From: Scandinavium lactucae
Lineage (GTDB): Bacteria > Pseudomonadota > Gammaproteobacteria > Enterobacterales > Enterobacteriaceae
Reading direction: 5' to 3'
Assembly: GCF_033843265.1 (NCBI RefSeq)
Contig: NZ_JAWXRD010000034.1
Location: 1-64,000, forward strand
Length of the DNA stretch: 64,000 nucleotides
Position numbers and translations under genes: made by a program. Shown here piece by piece: positions 31,829 to 41,381 of this stretch. Below the pieces are notes generated by a model, which had not been told where the DNA came from, ran no database searches, and saw only the letters and a program-made list of their open reading frames with translations. Position 1 is the first letter of the stretch. Each line of letters begins with the position of its first letter.

Positions 31829-32605
31829 ATGTCTGTTGTGCGATACATCGATTTAAATAGCGACCTGGGCGAAAGCTACGGTCAGTGGAGGATGGGGGAC
31901 GATGCCGCCATTTTACCGCTAATCAGCAGTGCCAACGTGGCCTGTGGCTTTCATGCGGGTTCTCCGGCAGGCATCCTGGCAACGCTTCGTGCCGCACAAC
32001 GCCTGGGTGTTACCGTCGGGGCGCATGTTTCTTATCCCGATTTGGTCGGTTTTGGTCGGCGTAATATGGATGTCGCGAGCGATGAACTGACGGCAGACGT
32101 CATATATCAGATAGGTGCATTGCAGGGATTAGCGGCAGCGGCAGGTACGCGGGTGAGGTACGTCAAACCGCATGGTGCGCTGTATAACACCATTGCCCAC
32201 GATGAACGACAGGCGAGGGCGGTTATTGATGCCTTACTGGCGCTGGATAATTCCTTCTCCCTTGTTGCGCTGGCGGGGTCACCGTTGATCGGTTGGGCAC
32301 AGGCGTCAGGGATTCATACCGTGGCGGAGGCTTTCGCAGACCGGGCTTACCATCGCAATGGAACGCTGGTTTCGCGGCGTGCAGCCGGCGCGGTTATCCA
32401 CGATCCGCAGGAGGTCGCCCGGCGAGTGGTCCAGATGGTAACGGAAGGGGGCGTAACGTCTGTCGAGGGCGAATTTACCGTCATCAGGGCTGATTCCGTG
32501 TGCATTCATGGTGACAGCCCTGACGCAGTCGAAATGACTCGCCAGATCCGTCAGCGTTTGGATGCCGAAGGCATCTTGATCCGCGCGTTTAAGCAGGGCA
32601 CATAA
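31829..32605 (+). CDS. pxpA: 5-oxoprolinase subunit A homologue (LamB/YcsF family)
   Basis: 258 aa with the family's N-terminal IDLNSDLGESYGQW, ANVACGFHAGSP, YVKPHGALYNT and the C-terminal ICIHGD-like block. PxpA acts with PxpB and PxpC to hydrolyse 5-oxoproline to glutamate using ATP. Neither partner is adjacent, so this is a stand-alone copy: either a second paralogue using PxpBC encoded elsewhere, or a different amidase-like activity. GGAG precedes the ATG. The call is firm at family level only. Confidence 0.87.
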   Translation: MSVVRYIDLNSDLGESYGQWRMGDDAAILPLISSANVACGFHAGSPAGILATLRAAQRLGVTVGAHVSYPDLVGFGRRNMDVASDELTADVIYQIGALQGLAAAAGTRVRYVKPHGALYNTIAHDERQARAVIDALLALDNSFSLVALAGSPLIGWAQASGIHTVAEAFADRAYHRNGTLVSRRAAGAVIHDPQEVARRVVQMVTEGGVTSVEGEFTVIRADSVCIHGDSPDAVEMTRQIRQRLDAEGILIRAFKQGT

Positions 32606-32624
32606 CGTACCCTGAGGCGAGTCA

Positions 32625-33848
32625 TCAGCAGGCCAGCGCTTCAGGACGAAGATCGTTCCCGGAAGGGCGCTGGTAAATGCGCAGGCCAAATTCTTCAATT
32701 ACCGCGTAGATGTGGTCGAAAATATCGGCCTGAATCGCTTCGTATTTCAGCCATTCAACGGTGTTGGTGAAGGCATAAATTTCTAGCGGAAGGCCTTCAG
32801 CACCGGGCGGAAGCTGGCGCACCATCAGCGTCATGTCTTTACGAATTTTTGGATGCTGATGCAGATACTCTGTCAGCCAGGCACGGAAGGCACCAATATT
32901 GGTGATACTTTCGCCATTGAGTACGCTGTTGTTCGTATCACAATGAGCGATTTTTTGGTTTTGCTCTTTCAGCCATGGCTTCAGCAGGTCAACCTGACCC
33001 AGACGCTGCTGCTCATCGGCAGAAATAAAGTGAATACTGGTGCTATCGATGAACACGCTGCGCTTGATGCGACGCCCGCCGGAGGCAGACATATTGCTCC
33101 AGTTTTTAAATGCATCAGATACCAGCGCATAGGTCGGGATGGTGGTAATGGTGTTATCCCAGTTCTGTACTTTAACCGTCGTCAGGCCGATATCTATAAC
33201 CGTGCCGTCTGCGCCGTATTTCGGCATTTCCAGCCAGTCACCCATATGCAACATGGTATTCGCAGAAAGTTGAATTCCCGCCACCAGGCCGAGGAGCGGA
33301 TCTTTAAATACCAACATTAATACCGCAGCCATTGCACCAAGGCCGCTGAACAGAATGGTTGGGGATTTACCAATCAGCAGAGAAATCATCAGGATCGCGA
33401 CAATCGATGCGGCGACCAGTTTTACGCCCTGGAAAATCCCGCGCAGCGGGAGCTGACCGGCAAACTTATACTGACGGGAAAGCTTGAGAATAACGTCCAA
33501 AAGCGAAAAGAAAGAGAGCAGGGAGAACAGCAGAACCCACAGCTGTGTGCAAATGCTGAGTAGCGTTCCGGCGTGACTGCCCGTCGCCAGGTAAAACATT
33601 AACTGCGCATTGACCAGAACGCCCTGCAACATCAGCGATACGCGGTGAAATAATTTATGTTGGGCAAATATTTTCAACCACGGTTTTGAACCGCTTTCTG
33701 CGTGTTTTTCTATTTTGCGCAGTGTCAGTTTGAAAATAAAATGCACCACAACTGCAGTGATAAAAATATATCCGAAGACAATGACTAAGGATGAAGGGTC
33801 GTTCAGGTCAATGCCATAGCGTTGGAGGATAGCCAGAAGGTGACGCAT
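32625..33848 (-). CDS. MscS-type mechanosensitive channel, YbdG-like
   Basis: A 407-aa inner-membrane channel closely resembling E. coli YbdG, the miniconductance MscM, along its whole length. Five membrane segments lead into the pore helix SGLGAMAAVLMLVFKDPLLGLVAG. The MscS beta domain follows, with GDWLEMPKYGADGTVIDIGLTTVKV. The C-terminal region carries RIKRSVFIDSTSI. It should gate on hypo-osmotic shock. A TTG five codons upstream is less likely than the ATG at 33848, which follows CCGGAG. Whether this is the only YbdG or a paralogue cannot be told here. Confidence 0.9.
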   Translation of the reverse strand: MRHLLAILQRYGIDLNDPSSLVIVFGYIFITAVVVHFIFKLTLRKIEKHAESGSKPWLKIFAQHKLFHRVSLMLQGVLVNAQLMFYLATGSHAGTLLSICTQLWVLLFSLLSFFSLLDVILKLSRQYKFAGQLPLRGIFQGVKLVAASIVAILMISLLIGKSPTILFSGLGAMAAVLMLVFKDPLLGLVAGIQLSANTMLHMGDWLEMPKYGADGTVIDIGLTTVKVQNWDNTITTIPTYALVSDAFKNWSNMSASGGRRIKRSVFIDSTSIHFISADEQQRLGQVDLLKPWLKEQNQKIAHCDTNNSVLNGESITNIGAFRAWLTEYLHQHPKIRKDMTLMVRQLPPGAEGLPLEIYAFTNTVEWLKYEAIQADIFDHIYAVIEEFGLRIYQRPSGNDLRPEALAC

Positions 33849-34089
33849 AACTGCTCCGGTCAAAGGCAGTTATGATGGGGAAACGCGTGTTGGCTGGCAA
33901 TCAACGTGCTGTTTCAAATCTTTTATTACATTTCCACAATTAAAGGCGGGCTTTTAACCCAGGCCCAAGACGTGTAGTATGTCCGGGTACTTAATGGCAC
34001 CTATCGGGCTGGCCGAGGGCGATATATCGTTCAGACGTCTTTTTCCGCAGAGTGAAGCGAGAAACCCGGTAATCCCTGCTGTTAACTTT
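33849..34089. other. Gap between channel gene and thrS
   Basis: This is the left part of a 301-bp divergent gap. It must hold the thrS promoter and the promoter of the channel gene, but no hexamer pair is good enough to call. No ORF or repeat is convincing. Confidence 0.4.
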
Positions 34090-34149
34090 TCAAAAATTGT
34101 TTTGCATGTGCTCTTTCGTGCGGGGCACCACTGCGAATAAGGATATAAC
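34090..34149 (+). promoter_or_regulatory. thrS translational operator
   Basis: The last 60 nt of the leader match the E. coli thrS operator domain that ThrRS binds to repress its own translation. Arm GTGCTC/GGGCAC-like (34108-34113 with 34123-34128) carries a loop with CGT at 34117-34119, mimicking the anticodon arm of tRNA-Thr. It is followed by AAGGATATAAC, the ribosome site. The function is known in E. coli; conservation is seen here. Confidence 0.8.
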
Positions 34150-36078
34150 ATGCCTGTAATTACTCTTCCTGATGGCAGTCAACGCCATTACGACAACGCG
34201 GTAAGTCCAATGGATGTTGCCCTGGATATTGGTCCGGGTCTGGCGAAAGCCACCATTGCTGGCCGTGTTAACGGTGAGCTGGTTGATGCTTCCGATCTCA
34301 TTGAACAGGACGCTACGCTGTCGCTGATTACCGCGAAAGATGAAGACGGTCTGGAGATCATTCGTCACTCCTGTGCGCACCTGCTGGGACACGCAATCAA
34401 ACAGCTTTGGCCGCATACCAAAATGGCTATCGGTCCGGTCATTGATAACGGTTTCTACTATGACGTTGACCTTGACCACACCCTGACTCAGGAAGATATC
34501 GACGCCCTCGAAAAGCGCATGCACGAGCTGGCGGAGAAAAACTACGATGTCATCAAGAAAAAGGTGAGCTGGCACGAAGCGCGCGAAACGTTTGTATCGC
34601 GTGGTGAAAGCTATAAAGTCTCCATTCTCGATGAAAACATCGCCCATGATGACAAGCCTGGCTTGTATCATCACGAAGAATACGTCGACATGTGCCGCGG
34701 TCCGCACGTGCCGAATATGCGTTTCTGCCATCACTTCAAACTGATGAAAACTGCCGGTGCCTACTGGCGTGGCGACAGCGATAACAAGATGCTGCAACGC
34801 ATCTACGGTACCGCTTGGGCAGATAAAAAAGCGCTTAATGCCTATTTGTTGCGTCTTGAAGAAGCCGCCAAACGTGACCACCGTAAAATCGGCAAGCAGC
34901 TTGACCTGTATCACATGCAGGAAGAAGCGCCGGGTATGGTGTTCTGGCATAACGATGGCTGGACTATTTTCCGTGAACTGGAAACTTTCGTACGCTCTAA
35001 GCTGAAAGAGTACCAGTATCAGGAAGTGAAAGGCCCGTTCATGATGGACCGTGTCCTGTGGGAAAAAACAGGTCACTGGGACAACTACAAAGATGCGATG
35101 TTCACCACCTCTTCTGAGAACCGTGAATACTGTATCAAGCCGATGAACTGCCCGGGCCACGTGCAGATCTTCAACCAGGGTTTGAAATCCTATCGCGATC
35201 TGCCGCTGCGTATGGCGGAGTTCGGTAGCTGCCATCGTAACGAGCCATCAGGTGCGCTGCATGGTCTGATGCGTGTTCGTGGGTTTACCCAGGACGATGC
35301 ACATATCTTCTGTACTGAAGACCAGGTGCGTGACGAAGTTAACGCCTGTATTCGTATGGTCTACGATATGTATAGCACCTTTGGCTTCGAGAAAATCGTG
35401 GTCAAGCTGTCGACTCGTCCGGAAAAACGTATCGGTAGCGATGAAACATGGGATCGTGCGGAAGCCGATCTGGCCGTGGCTCTGGAAGAAAACAACATCC
35501 CGTTTGAGTATCAACTGGGTGAAGGTGCCTTCTACGGCCCGAAAATTGAATTTACACTGTATGACTGCCTCGATCGTGCTTGGCAGTGCGGAACAGTACA
35601 GCTGGACTTCTCCCTGCCGCAGCGTCTTAACGCCTCTTATGTAGGTGAAAGCAACGAGCGTCAGGTGCCTGTGATGATTCACCGCGCCATTCTGGGTTCC
35701 ATCGAGCGCTTCATCGGTATTCTTACCGAAGAGTTCGCTGGATTCTTCCCAACATGGCTGGCACCGGTGCAGGTCGTGGTGATGAATATCACTGATTCTC
35801 AGGCTGAATACGTTAACGAATTGACGCATAAACTACAAAATGCAGGCATTCGCGTAAAAGCAGACTTGAGAAATGAGAAGATAGGCTTTAAAATCCGCGA
35901 GCACACATTACGTCGTGTCCCGTATATGCTGGTTTGTGGCGACAAAGAGGTTGAAGCAGGCAAAGTTGCCGTGCGCACCCGTCGCGGAAAAGACCTCGGC
36001 ACTGTGGACGTAAACGAAGTGATCGAGAAGCTGCTGACAGAAATACGCAGCCGTAGTCTTCAACAACTGGAGGAATAA
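34150..36078 (+). CDS. thrS: Threonyl-tRNA synthetase
   Basis: 642 aa, exactly the E. coli length. An N-terminal TGS domain (1-62) is followed by the editing domain with zinc-type residues (HSCAHLLGHAIKQLWP). The class II catalytic core has motif 2 (FGSCHRNEPSGALHGLMRVRG), and zinc-binding Cys occurs in MNCPGH. A C-terminal anticodon-binding domain contacts tRNA-Thr and the leader operator. infC begins 3 nt after the stop, so this is the thrS-infC-rpmI-rplT operon. Confidence 0.98.
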   Translation: MPVITLPDGSQRHYDNAVSPMDVALDIGPGLAKATIAGRVNGELVDASDLIEQDATLSLITAKDEDGLEIIRHSCAHLLGHAIKQLWPHTKMAIGPVIDNGFYYDVDLDHTLTQEDIDALEKRMHELAEKNYDVIKKKVSWHEARETFVSRGESYKVSILDENIAHDDKPGLYHHEEYVDMCRGPHVPNMRFCHHFKLMKTAGAYWRGDSDNKMLQRIYGTAWADKKALNAYLLRLEEAAKRDHRKIGKQLDLYHMQEEAPGMVFWHNDGWTIFRELETFVRSKLKEYQYQEVKGPFMMDRVLWEKTGHWDNYKDAMFTTSSENREYCIKPMNCPGHVQIFNQGLKSYRDLPLRMAEFGSCHRNEPSGALHGLMRVRGFTQDDAHIFCTEDQVRDEVNACIRMVYDMYSTFGFEKIVVKLSTRPEKRIGSDETWDRAEADLAVALEENNIPFEYQLGEGAFYGPKIEFTLYDCLDRAWQCGTVQLDFSLPQRLNASYVGESNERQVPVMIHRAILGSIERFIGILTEEFAGFFPTWLAPVQVVVMNITDSQAEYVNELTHKLQNAGIRVKADLRNEKIGFKIREHTLRRVPYMLVCGDKEVEAGKVAVRTRRGKDLGTVDVNEVIEKLLTEIRSRSLQQLEE

Positions 36079-36081
36079 AGT

Positions 36082-36624
36082 ATTAAAGGCGGAAAACGAG
36101 TACAAACGGCACGTCCGAATCGTATTAATGGCGAGATTCGAGTTCAGGAAGTTCGCTTAACAGGTCTGGAAGGCGAACAGCTTGGTATTGTGAGTCTGAG
36201 AGAAGCTCTGGAAAAAGCTGAAGAAGCAGGAGTGGATCTGGTAGAGATCAGCCCTAACGCCGAACCGCCAGTTTGCCGAATCATGGACTACGGCAAATTC
36301 CTCTATGAAAAGAGCAAATCTTCTAAGGAACAGAAGAAGAAGCAAAAGATTGTTCAGGTTAAGGAAATTAAATTCCGTCCTGGCACCGACGATGGCGATT
36401 ACCAGGTAAAACTCCGCAGCCTGGTACGCTTTCTCGAAGAGGGCGATAAGGCCAAAATCACACTGCGTTTCCGCGGTCGTGAAATGGCCCACCAACAGAT
36501 TGGTATGGAAGTGCTTAACCGCGTCCGTGACGATCTGAGTGAACTGGCAGTAGTCGAATCCTTCCCAACGAAGATCGAAGGCCGTCAGATGATCATGGTG
36601 CTCGCGCCTAAGAAGAAACAGTAA
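36082..36624 (+). CDS. infC: Translation initiation factor IF-3 (AUU start)
   Basis: 180 aa, beginning at ATT 36082 four bases after the thrS stop, preceded by GGAGGAATAAAGT. Translation from it gives MKGGKRVQTARPNRINGEI, the E. coli IF3 N-terminus. The rare AUU start lets IF3 repress its own synthesis, because IF3 discriminates against non-canonical starts. The N-domain, a lysine-rich linker (EKSKSSKEQKKKQK) and a C-domain with 30S-contact segment RFRGREMAHQQIG are intact. A GTG in frame at 36190 is internal. Confidence 0.97.
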   Translation: MKGGKRVQTARPNRINGEIRVQEVRLTGLEGEQLGIVSLREALEKAEEAGVDLVEISPNAEPPVCRIMDYGKFLYEKSKSSKEQKKKQKIVQVKEIKFRPGTDDGDYQVKLRSLVRFLEEGDKAKITLRFRGREMAHQQIGMEVLNRVRDDLSELAVVESFPTKIEGRQMIMVLAPKKKQ

Positions 36625-36918
<294 letters not shown>

Positions 36919-36970
36919 GTCGTTAACGTTTAACTTTTTTAACTAAGAATATAGAGACAGGAGAGCACAT

Positions 36971-37327
36971 ATGGCTCGCGTAAAACGTGGTGTAATTGCA
37001 CGTGCACGTCACAAGAAAATTTTGAAACAAGCTAAAGGCTACTACGGTGCGCGTTCACGCGTATACCGCGTTGCCTTCCAGGCTGTTATCAAAGCTGGTC
37101 AGTACGCTTACCGTGACCGTCGTCAACGTAAGCGTCAGTTCCGTCAACTGTGGATTGCGCGTATCAACGCAGCAGCACGTCAGAACGGCATTTCTTACAG
37201 CAAATTCATCAATGGCCTGAAAAAAGCCTCTGTTGAAATTGACCGTAAGATCCTGGCTGACATCGCAGTATTCGACAAAGTAGCGTTCACCGCTCTGGTC
37301 GAAAAAGCGAAATCAGCTCTGGCTTAA
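36971..37327 (+). CDS. rplT: 50S ribosomal protein L20
   Basis: 118 aa, identical in length to E. coli L20. L20 is an early 50S assembly protein and the autoregulator of rpmI-rplT. A long basic N-terminal extension (MARVKRGVIARARHKKILKQ) threads into 23S rRNA, and the globular C-terminal domain binds both rRNA and its mRNA operator. A strong CAGGAGAG precedes the ATG. It is the last gene before a terminator and the pheM leader. Confidence 0.98.
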   Translation: MARVKRGVIARARHKKILKQAKGYYGARSRVYRVAFQAVIKAGQYAYRDRRQRKRQFRQLWIARINAAARQNGISYSKFINGLKKASVEIDRKILADIAVFDKVAFTALVEKAKSALA

Positions 37328-37334
37328 GCCAGTT

Positions 37335-37364
37335 GAAGAGGGAGGCTTGCCTCCCTCTTTTCGT
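37335..37364 (+). terminator. rplT terminator
   Basis: AAGAGGGAG (37336-37344) and CTCCCTCTT (37351-37359) form a stem with a 6-nt loop, running into TTTTC. It lies 8 nt after the rplT stop. Confidence 0.88.
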
Positions 37365-37404
37365 TCGGACCGTCACTCACCGTATCAGACAAGGTAATGC
37401 AAGC

Positions 37405-37449
37405 ATGAATGCTGCTATTTTCCGCTTCTTTTTTTACTTTAGCACCTGA
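37405..37449 (+). CDS. pheM: pheST leader peptide PheM
   Basis: A 14-codon leader peptide [14 protein letters not shown] with five Phe codons, identical to the E. coli PheM I recall. When charged tRNA-Phe is scarce, the ribosome stalls at the Phe codons and the downstream attenuator does not form, raising pheST expression. Confidence 0.95.
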
Positions 37450-37495
37450 TTCCAGGAGGCTAGCGCGTGAAAGACGAAACGGAAAACAGCGCCAG

Positions 37496-37520
37496 AAAGC
37501 CTCCCCAGGGAGGCTTTTTT
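37496..37520 (+). terminator. pheST attenuator
   Basis: GCCTCC/GGAGGC stem flanked by AAA and a T6 tract, 46 nt after the pheM stop. GGAGGCT at 37455-37461 can pair with the AGCCTCC arm as antiterminator. This is the expected attenuator geometry. Confidence 0.9.
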
Positions 37521-37589
37521 CGTATCTGTGCTCGTATTAGTTAGGACAAATCGGTCTCGGTACCTATACCGACATTATTGAGGAAAACC

Positions 37590-38573
37590 ATGTCACATCT
37601 CGCAGAGCTGGTTGCCAGTGCCAAGGCAGCCATTAACGAAGCTTCAGATGTTACCGCGCTGGACAACGTGCGCGTCGAATATCTGGGTAAGAAAGGGCAC
37701 CTGACCCTTCAGATGACCACCCTGCGTGAACTGCCGGCGGAAGAACGTCCGGCTGCGGGCGCCGTTATCAACGAAGCGAAAGAGCAGGTTCAACAGGCGC
37801 TGAACGCGCGTAAAGCCGACCTCGAAGGCGCTGCGCTGAATGCCCGTCTGGCTGCAGAAACCATCGACGTTTCTCTGCCTGGCCGTCGCATTGAAACCGG
37901 TGGCCTTCACCCGGTCACGCGCACCATCGACCGCATTGAAAGTTTCTTCGGTGAGCTCGGCTTTACCGTGGCGACTGGCCCGGAAATCGAAGATGATTAT
38001 CACAACTTCGATGCCCTGAACATTCCAGGCCACCACCCGGCACGTGCTGACCACGACACTTTCTGGTTTGATGCGACCCGTCTGCTGCGTACCCAGACAT
38101 CTGGCGTGCAGATCCGCACCATGAAAAACCAGCAGCCACCTATCCGTATCATTGCACCGGGCCGCGTCTATCGTAATGACTACGATCAGACTCACACCCC
38201 GATGTTCCATCAGATGGAAGGCCTGATTGTTGATACCAACATCAGCTTTACCAATCTGAAAGGCACCTTGCATGATTTCCTGCGTAACTTCTTTGAAGAA
38301 GACCTGCAGATCCGTTTCCGTCCTTCCTATTTCCCGTTCACCGAACCCTCTGCGGAAGTTGATGTGATGGGTAAAAACGGCAAGTGGCTGGAAGTGCTGG
38401 GTTGCGGCATGGTGCATCCGAACGTACTGCGCAACGTCGGTATTGACCCGGAAGTCTATTCCGGTTTCGCCTTTGGGATGGGAATGGAGCGTCTGACCAT
38501 GTTGCGTTACGGCGTCACCGATCTGCGTGCATTCTTCGAAAACGATCTGCGTTTCCTCAAACAGTTTAAATAA
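37590..38573 (+). CDS. pheS: Phenylalanyl-tRNA synthetase alpha subunit
   Basis: 327 aa, as in E. coli. The N-terminal coiled coil (about 1-85) binds tRNA-Phe. The catalytic class II core has motif 2 region PGRVYRNDYDQTHTPMFHQMEGLIVD and motif 3 GFAFGMGMERLTMLRYG; the Ala of GFAFG is the position that controls Phe-analogue specificity. The ATG at 37590 follows TTGAGGAAAACC. pheT follows after 15 bp. Confidence 0.98.
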   Translation: MSHLAELVASAKAAINEASDVTALDNVRVEYLGKKGHLTLQMTTLRELPAEERPAAGAVINEAKEQVQQALNARKADLEGAALNARLAAETIDVSLPGRRIETGGLHPVTRTIDRIESFFGELGFTVATGPEIEDDYHNFDALNIPGHHPARADHDTFWFDATRLLRTQTSGVQIRTMKNQQPPIRIIAPGRVYRNDYDQTHTPMFHQMEGLIVDTNISFTNLKGTLHDFLRNFFEEDLQIRFRPSYFPFTEPSAEVDVMGKNGKWLEVLGCGMVHPNVLRNVGIDPEVYSGFAFGMGMERLTMLRYGVTDLRAFFENDLRFLKQFK

Positions 38574-38588
38574 GGGCAGGACAGAACA

Positions 38589-40976
38589 ATGAAATTCAGT
38601 GAACTGTGGTTACGCGAATGGGTCAACCCGGCAATTGACAGCGAAGCGCTATCGGGCCAAATCACGATGGCGGGTCTGGAAGTCGATGGCGTTGAGCCAG
38701 TCGCTGGCGCATTCAACGGCGTGGTTGTCGGTGAAGTGGTCGAGTGCGGTCAACACCCGAACGCAGACAAACTGCGTGTCACCAAAATCAACGTCGGTGG
38801 CGAACGCCTGCTGGATATCGTCTGCGGCGCTCCAAACTGCCGTCAGGGCCTGAAAGTAGCCGTCGCTACCATCGGTGCGGTTTTGCCGGGCGATTTCAAA
38901 ATCAAAGCGGCAAAGCTGCGCGGCGAACCGTCCGAAGGCATGCTGTGCTCGTTCTCAGAGCTGGGTATTTCCGACGATCACAATGGCATTATCGAACTGC
39001 CTGCTGATGCGCCGCTGGGAACCGATATCCGTGAATACCTGAAGCTTGATGACAATACCATCGAGATCAGCGTCACCCCAAACCGTGCAGACTGCCTGGG
39101 AATTATCGGTGTGGCTCGCGATGTCGCGGTACTTAACCAGCAGCCGCTGAACGTGCCAGAAATGGCTCCAGTTGCAGCGACCATCAATGATACTGTCTCC
39201 ATCAAGGTTGAGGCCGCTGAGGCCTGCCCACGCTATCTGGGCCGCGTGGTTAAGGGCATTAACGTTAAAGCCGCAACGCCACTGTGGATGAAAGAAAAAC
39301 TCCGTCGCTGCGGGATCCGTTCCATCGATGCGGTTGTCGATGTAACTAACTATGTGCTGCTCGAACTGGGTCAGCCGATGCATGCTTTTGATCTGGATCG
39401 CATTGACGGCGGGATCGTAGTACGTATGGCGAAAGAGGGTGAAACCCTGGTGTTGCTGGACGGCAACGAAGCCAAACTGAACGCGGATACGCTGGTTATT
39501 GCCGATCACAGCAAAGCACTGGCGATGGGCGGCATCTTCGGTGGCGAGCACTCTGGCGTCAATGACGAAACGCAAAACGTACTGCTGGAATGTGCCTTCT
39601 TCAGCCCGCTGTCCATCACCGGTCGTGCGCGCCGCCACGGTCTGCATACTGATGCATCCCACCGCTACGAGCGCGGGGTGGATCCGGCGTTGCAGTATAA
39701 AGCCATGGAGCGAGCTACCCGCCTGCTGGTTGATATCTGCGGCGGCGAAGTTGGCCCGGTTATCGATGTGACGAACGATGCCACGCTGCCGAAACGTGCC
39801 ACCATCACGCTGCGTCGTAGCAAACTGGACCGCCTGATTGGCCATCATATTGCCGATGAACAGGTCAGCGATATCCTGCGCCGTCTGGGCTGCGAAGTGA
39901 CTGAAGGTCAGGACCAGTGGCAGGCCGTTGCGCCGAGCTGGCGTTTCGATATTTCAATCGAAGAAGACCTGGTAGAAGAGGTGGCCCGCGTATACGGCTA
40001 CAACAATATCCCGGATGCGCCGGTTCAGGCGGGTCTGATCATGGGTCATCATCACGAGGCTAACCTGTCCCTCAAGCGTGTGAAAACCATGCTGAATGAC
40101 AAAGGCTACCAGGAAGTGATCACCTACAGCTTCGTCGACCCGAAAGTGCAGCAGCTTGTTCATCCAGGTGAAGAAGCACTGATCCTGCCAAGTCCAATTT
40201 CCAGCGAAATGTCGGCCATGCGTCTGTCGCTGTGGACCGGCCTGCTGGGCACCGTGGTCTACAACCAGAACCGTCAGCAGAGCCGCGTGCGTATCTTTGA
40301 AAGTGGTCTGCGCTTCGTGCCGGACACCCAGGCCCCGTTGGGCATCCGCCAGGATGTGATGCTGAGCGGCGTTATCTGCGGTAACCGTTATGATGAACAC
40401 TGGAACCTGGCGAAAGAGACAGTTGATTTCTATGATTTAAAAGGCGATCTCGAATCCGTTCTGGAGCTGACCGGCAAACTCGGTGATATCCGGTTCAAAG
40501 CCGAAGCCAACCCAGCGCTGCATCCGGGGCAGTCCGCGGCGATTTATCTGAAAGGCGAACGTATTGGTTTCATTGGGGTTGTTCATCCAGAGCTAGAACG
40601 TAAACTGGACTTGAACGGTCGCACGATGGTATTTGAGCTGGAGTGGAACAAGCTCGCAGACCGCGTGGTTCCTCAGGCGAAAGAGATTTCTCGCTTCCCG
40701 GCGAACCGTCGCGACATCGCTGTGGTCGTGGCTGAAAACGTCCCAGCCGCTGATATTCTCAACGAGTGTAAGAAAGTTGGCGTAAATCAGGTAGTTGGCG
40801 TAAACTTGTTTGACGTGTACCGCGGTAAGGGCGTAGAGGAAGGTTTCAAGAGCCTCGCTATCAGCCTAATCCTTCAGGATACCAGCCGTACACTCGAAGA
40901 AGAGGAGATTGCCGCTACCGTTGCCAAATGTGTAGAGGCATTAAAAGAGCGATTCCAGGCATCATTGAGGGATTGA
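38589..40976 (+). CDS. pheT: Phenylalanyl-tRNA synthetase beta subunit
   Basis: 795 aa, full length for the family. It contains an N-terminal EMAP-type OB fold (about 40-150), the B3/B4 editing domain that hydrolyses Tyr-tRNA-Phe, a B5 domain, a degenerate synthetase core (about 480-680) and a C-terminal ferredoxin-fold anticodon-binding domain (SRFPANRRDIAVVVAENV onward). It pairs with PheS as an alpha2-beta2 enzyme. ihfA begins 4 bp after the stop with its ribosome site inside pheT. Confidence 0.98.
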   Translation: MKFSELWLREWVNPAIDSEALSGQITMAGLEVDGVEPVAGAFNGVVVGEVVECGQHPNADKLRVTKINVGGERLLDIVCGAPNCRQGLKVAVATIGAVLPGDFKIKAAKLRGEPSEGMLCSFSELGISDDHNGIIELPADAPLGTDIREYLKLDDNTIEISVTPNRADCLGIIGVARDVAVLNQQPLNVPEMAPVAATINDTVSIKVEAAEACPRYLGRVVKGINVKAATPLWMKEKLRRCGIRSIDAVVDVTNYVLLELGQPMHAFDLDRIDGGIVVRMAKEGETLVLLDGNEAKLNADTLVIADHSKALAMGGIFGGEHSGVNDETQNVLLECAFFSPLSITGRARRHGLHTDASHRYERGVDPALQYKAMERATRLLVDICGGEVGPVIDVTNDATLPKRATITLRRSKLDRLIGHHIADEQVSDILRRLGCEVTEGQDQWQAVAPSWRFDISIEEDLVEEVARVYGYNNIPDAPVQAGLIMGHHHEANLSLKRVKTMLNDKGYQEVITYSFVDPKVQQLVHPGEEALILPSPISSEMSAMRLSLWTGLLGTVVYNQNRQQSRVRIFESGLRFVPDTQAPLGIRQDVMLSGVICGNRYDEHWNLAKETVDFYDLKGDLESVLELTGKLGDIRFKAEANPALHPGQSAAIYLKGERIGFIGVVHPELERKLDLNGRTMVFELEWNKLADRVVPQAKEISRFPANRRDIAVVVAENVPAADILNECKKVGVNQVVGVNLFDVYRGKGVEEGFKSLAISLILQDTSRTLEEEEIAATVAKCVEALKERFQASLRD

Positions 40977-40980
40977 ACCT

Positions 40981-41280
40981 ATGGCGCTTACAAAAGCTGA
41001 AATGTCAGAATATCTGTTTGATAAGCTTGGGCTTAGCAAACGGGATGCCAAAGAGCTGGTAGAGCTGTTTTTCGAAGAGATCCGTCGCGCTCTTGAAAAC
41101 GGTGAGCAGGTAAAACTCTCCGGTTTTGGTAACTTCGATTTGCGCGATAAAAATCAACGCCCCGGGCGCAACCCGAAGACGGGCGAAGATATTCCCATTA
41201 CAGCCCGGCGCGTGGTGACCTTCAGACCCGGCCAGAAGTTGAAAAGCCGAGTCGAAAACGCTTCGCCCAAAGCAGAATAA
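40981..41280 (+). CDS. ihfA: Integration host factor subunit alpha
   Basis: 99 aa, the E. coli length. IHF bends DNA by about 160 degrees as an alpha-beta heterodimer in recombination, replication and transcription. The beta-arm region with intercalating Pro lies in RPGRNPKTGEDIPITARRVV. Partly transcribed with pheST and autoregulated in E. coli. It is terminated by a strong hairpin. Confidence 0.98.
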   Translation: MALTKAEMSEYLFDKLGLSKRDAKELVELFFEEIRRALENGEQVKLSGFGNFDLRDKNQRPGRNPKTGEDIPITARRVVTFRPGQKLKSRVENASPKAE

Positions 41281-41293
41281 TTTCTGATTAACT

Positions 41294-41321
41294 AAAAAGG
41301 CCGCTCCTGCGGCCTTTTTTC
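41294..41321 (+). terminator. ihfA terminator
   Basis: AAAAAGGCCGC (41294-41304) and GCGGCCTTTTT (41309-41319) form an 11-bp stem with tetraloop TCCT, ending in T6, 13 nt after the stop. Confidence 0.95.
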
Positions 41322-41381
41322 TTTCCTGCGGCCGTCAGGCACAATAAAATCAGACACTTCACCTCAACATTTCAGGACGCT

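Noticed and set aside
34090..35235. 381-codon open frame opposite thrS
   Set aside because: Antisense to a conserved synthetase; covers the thrS operator; no independent support.
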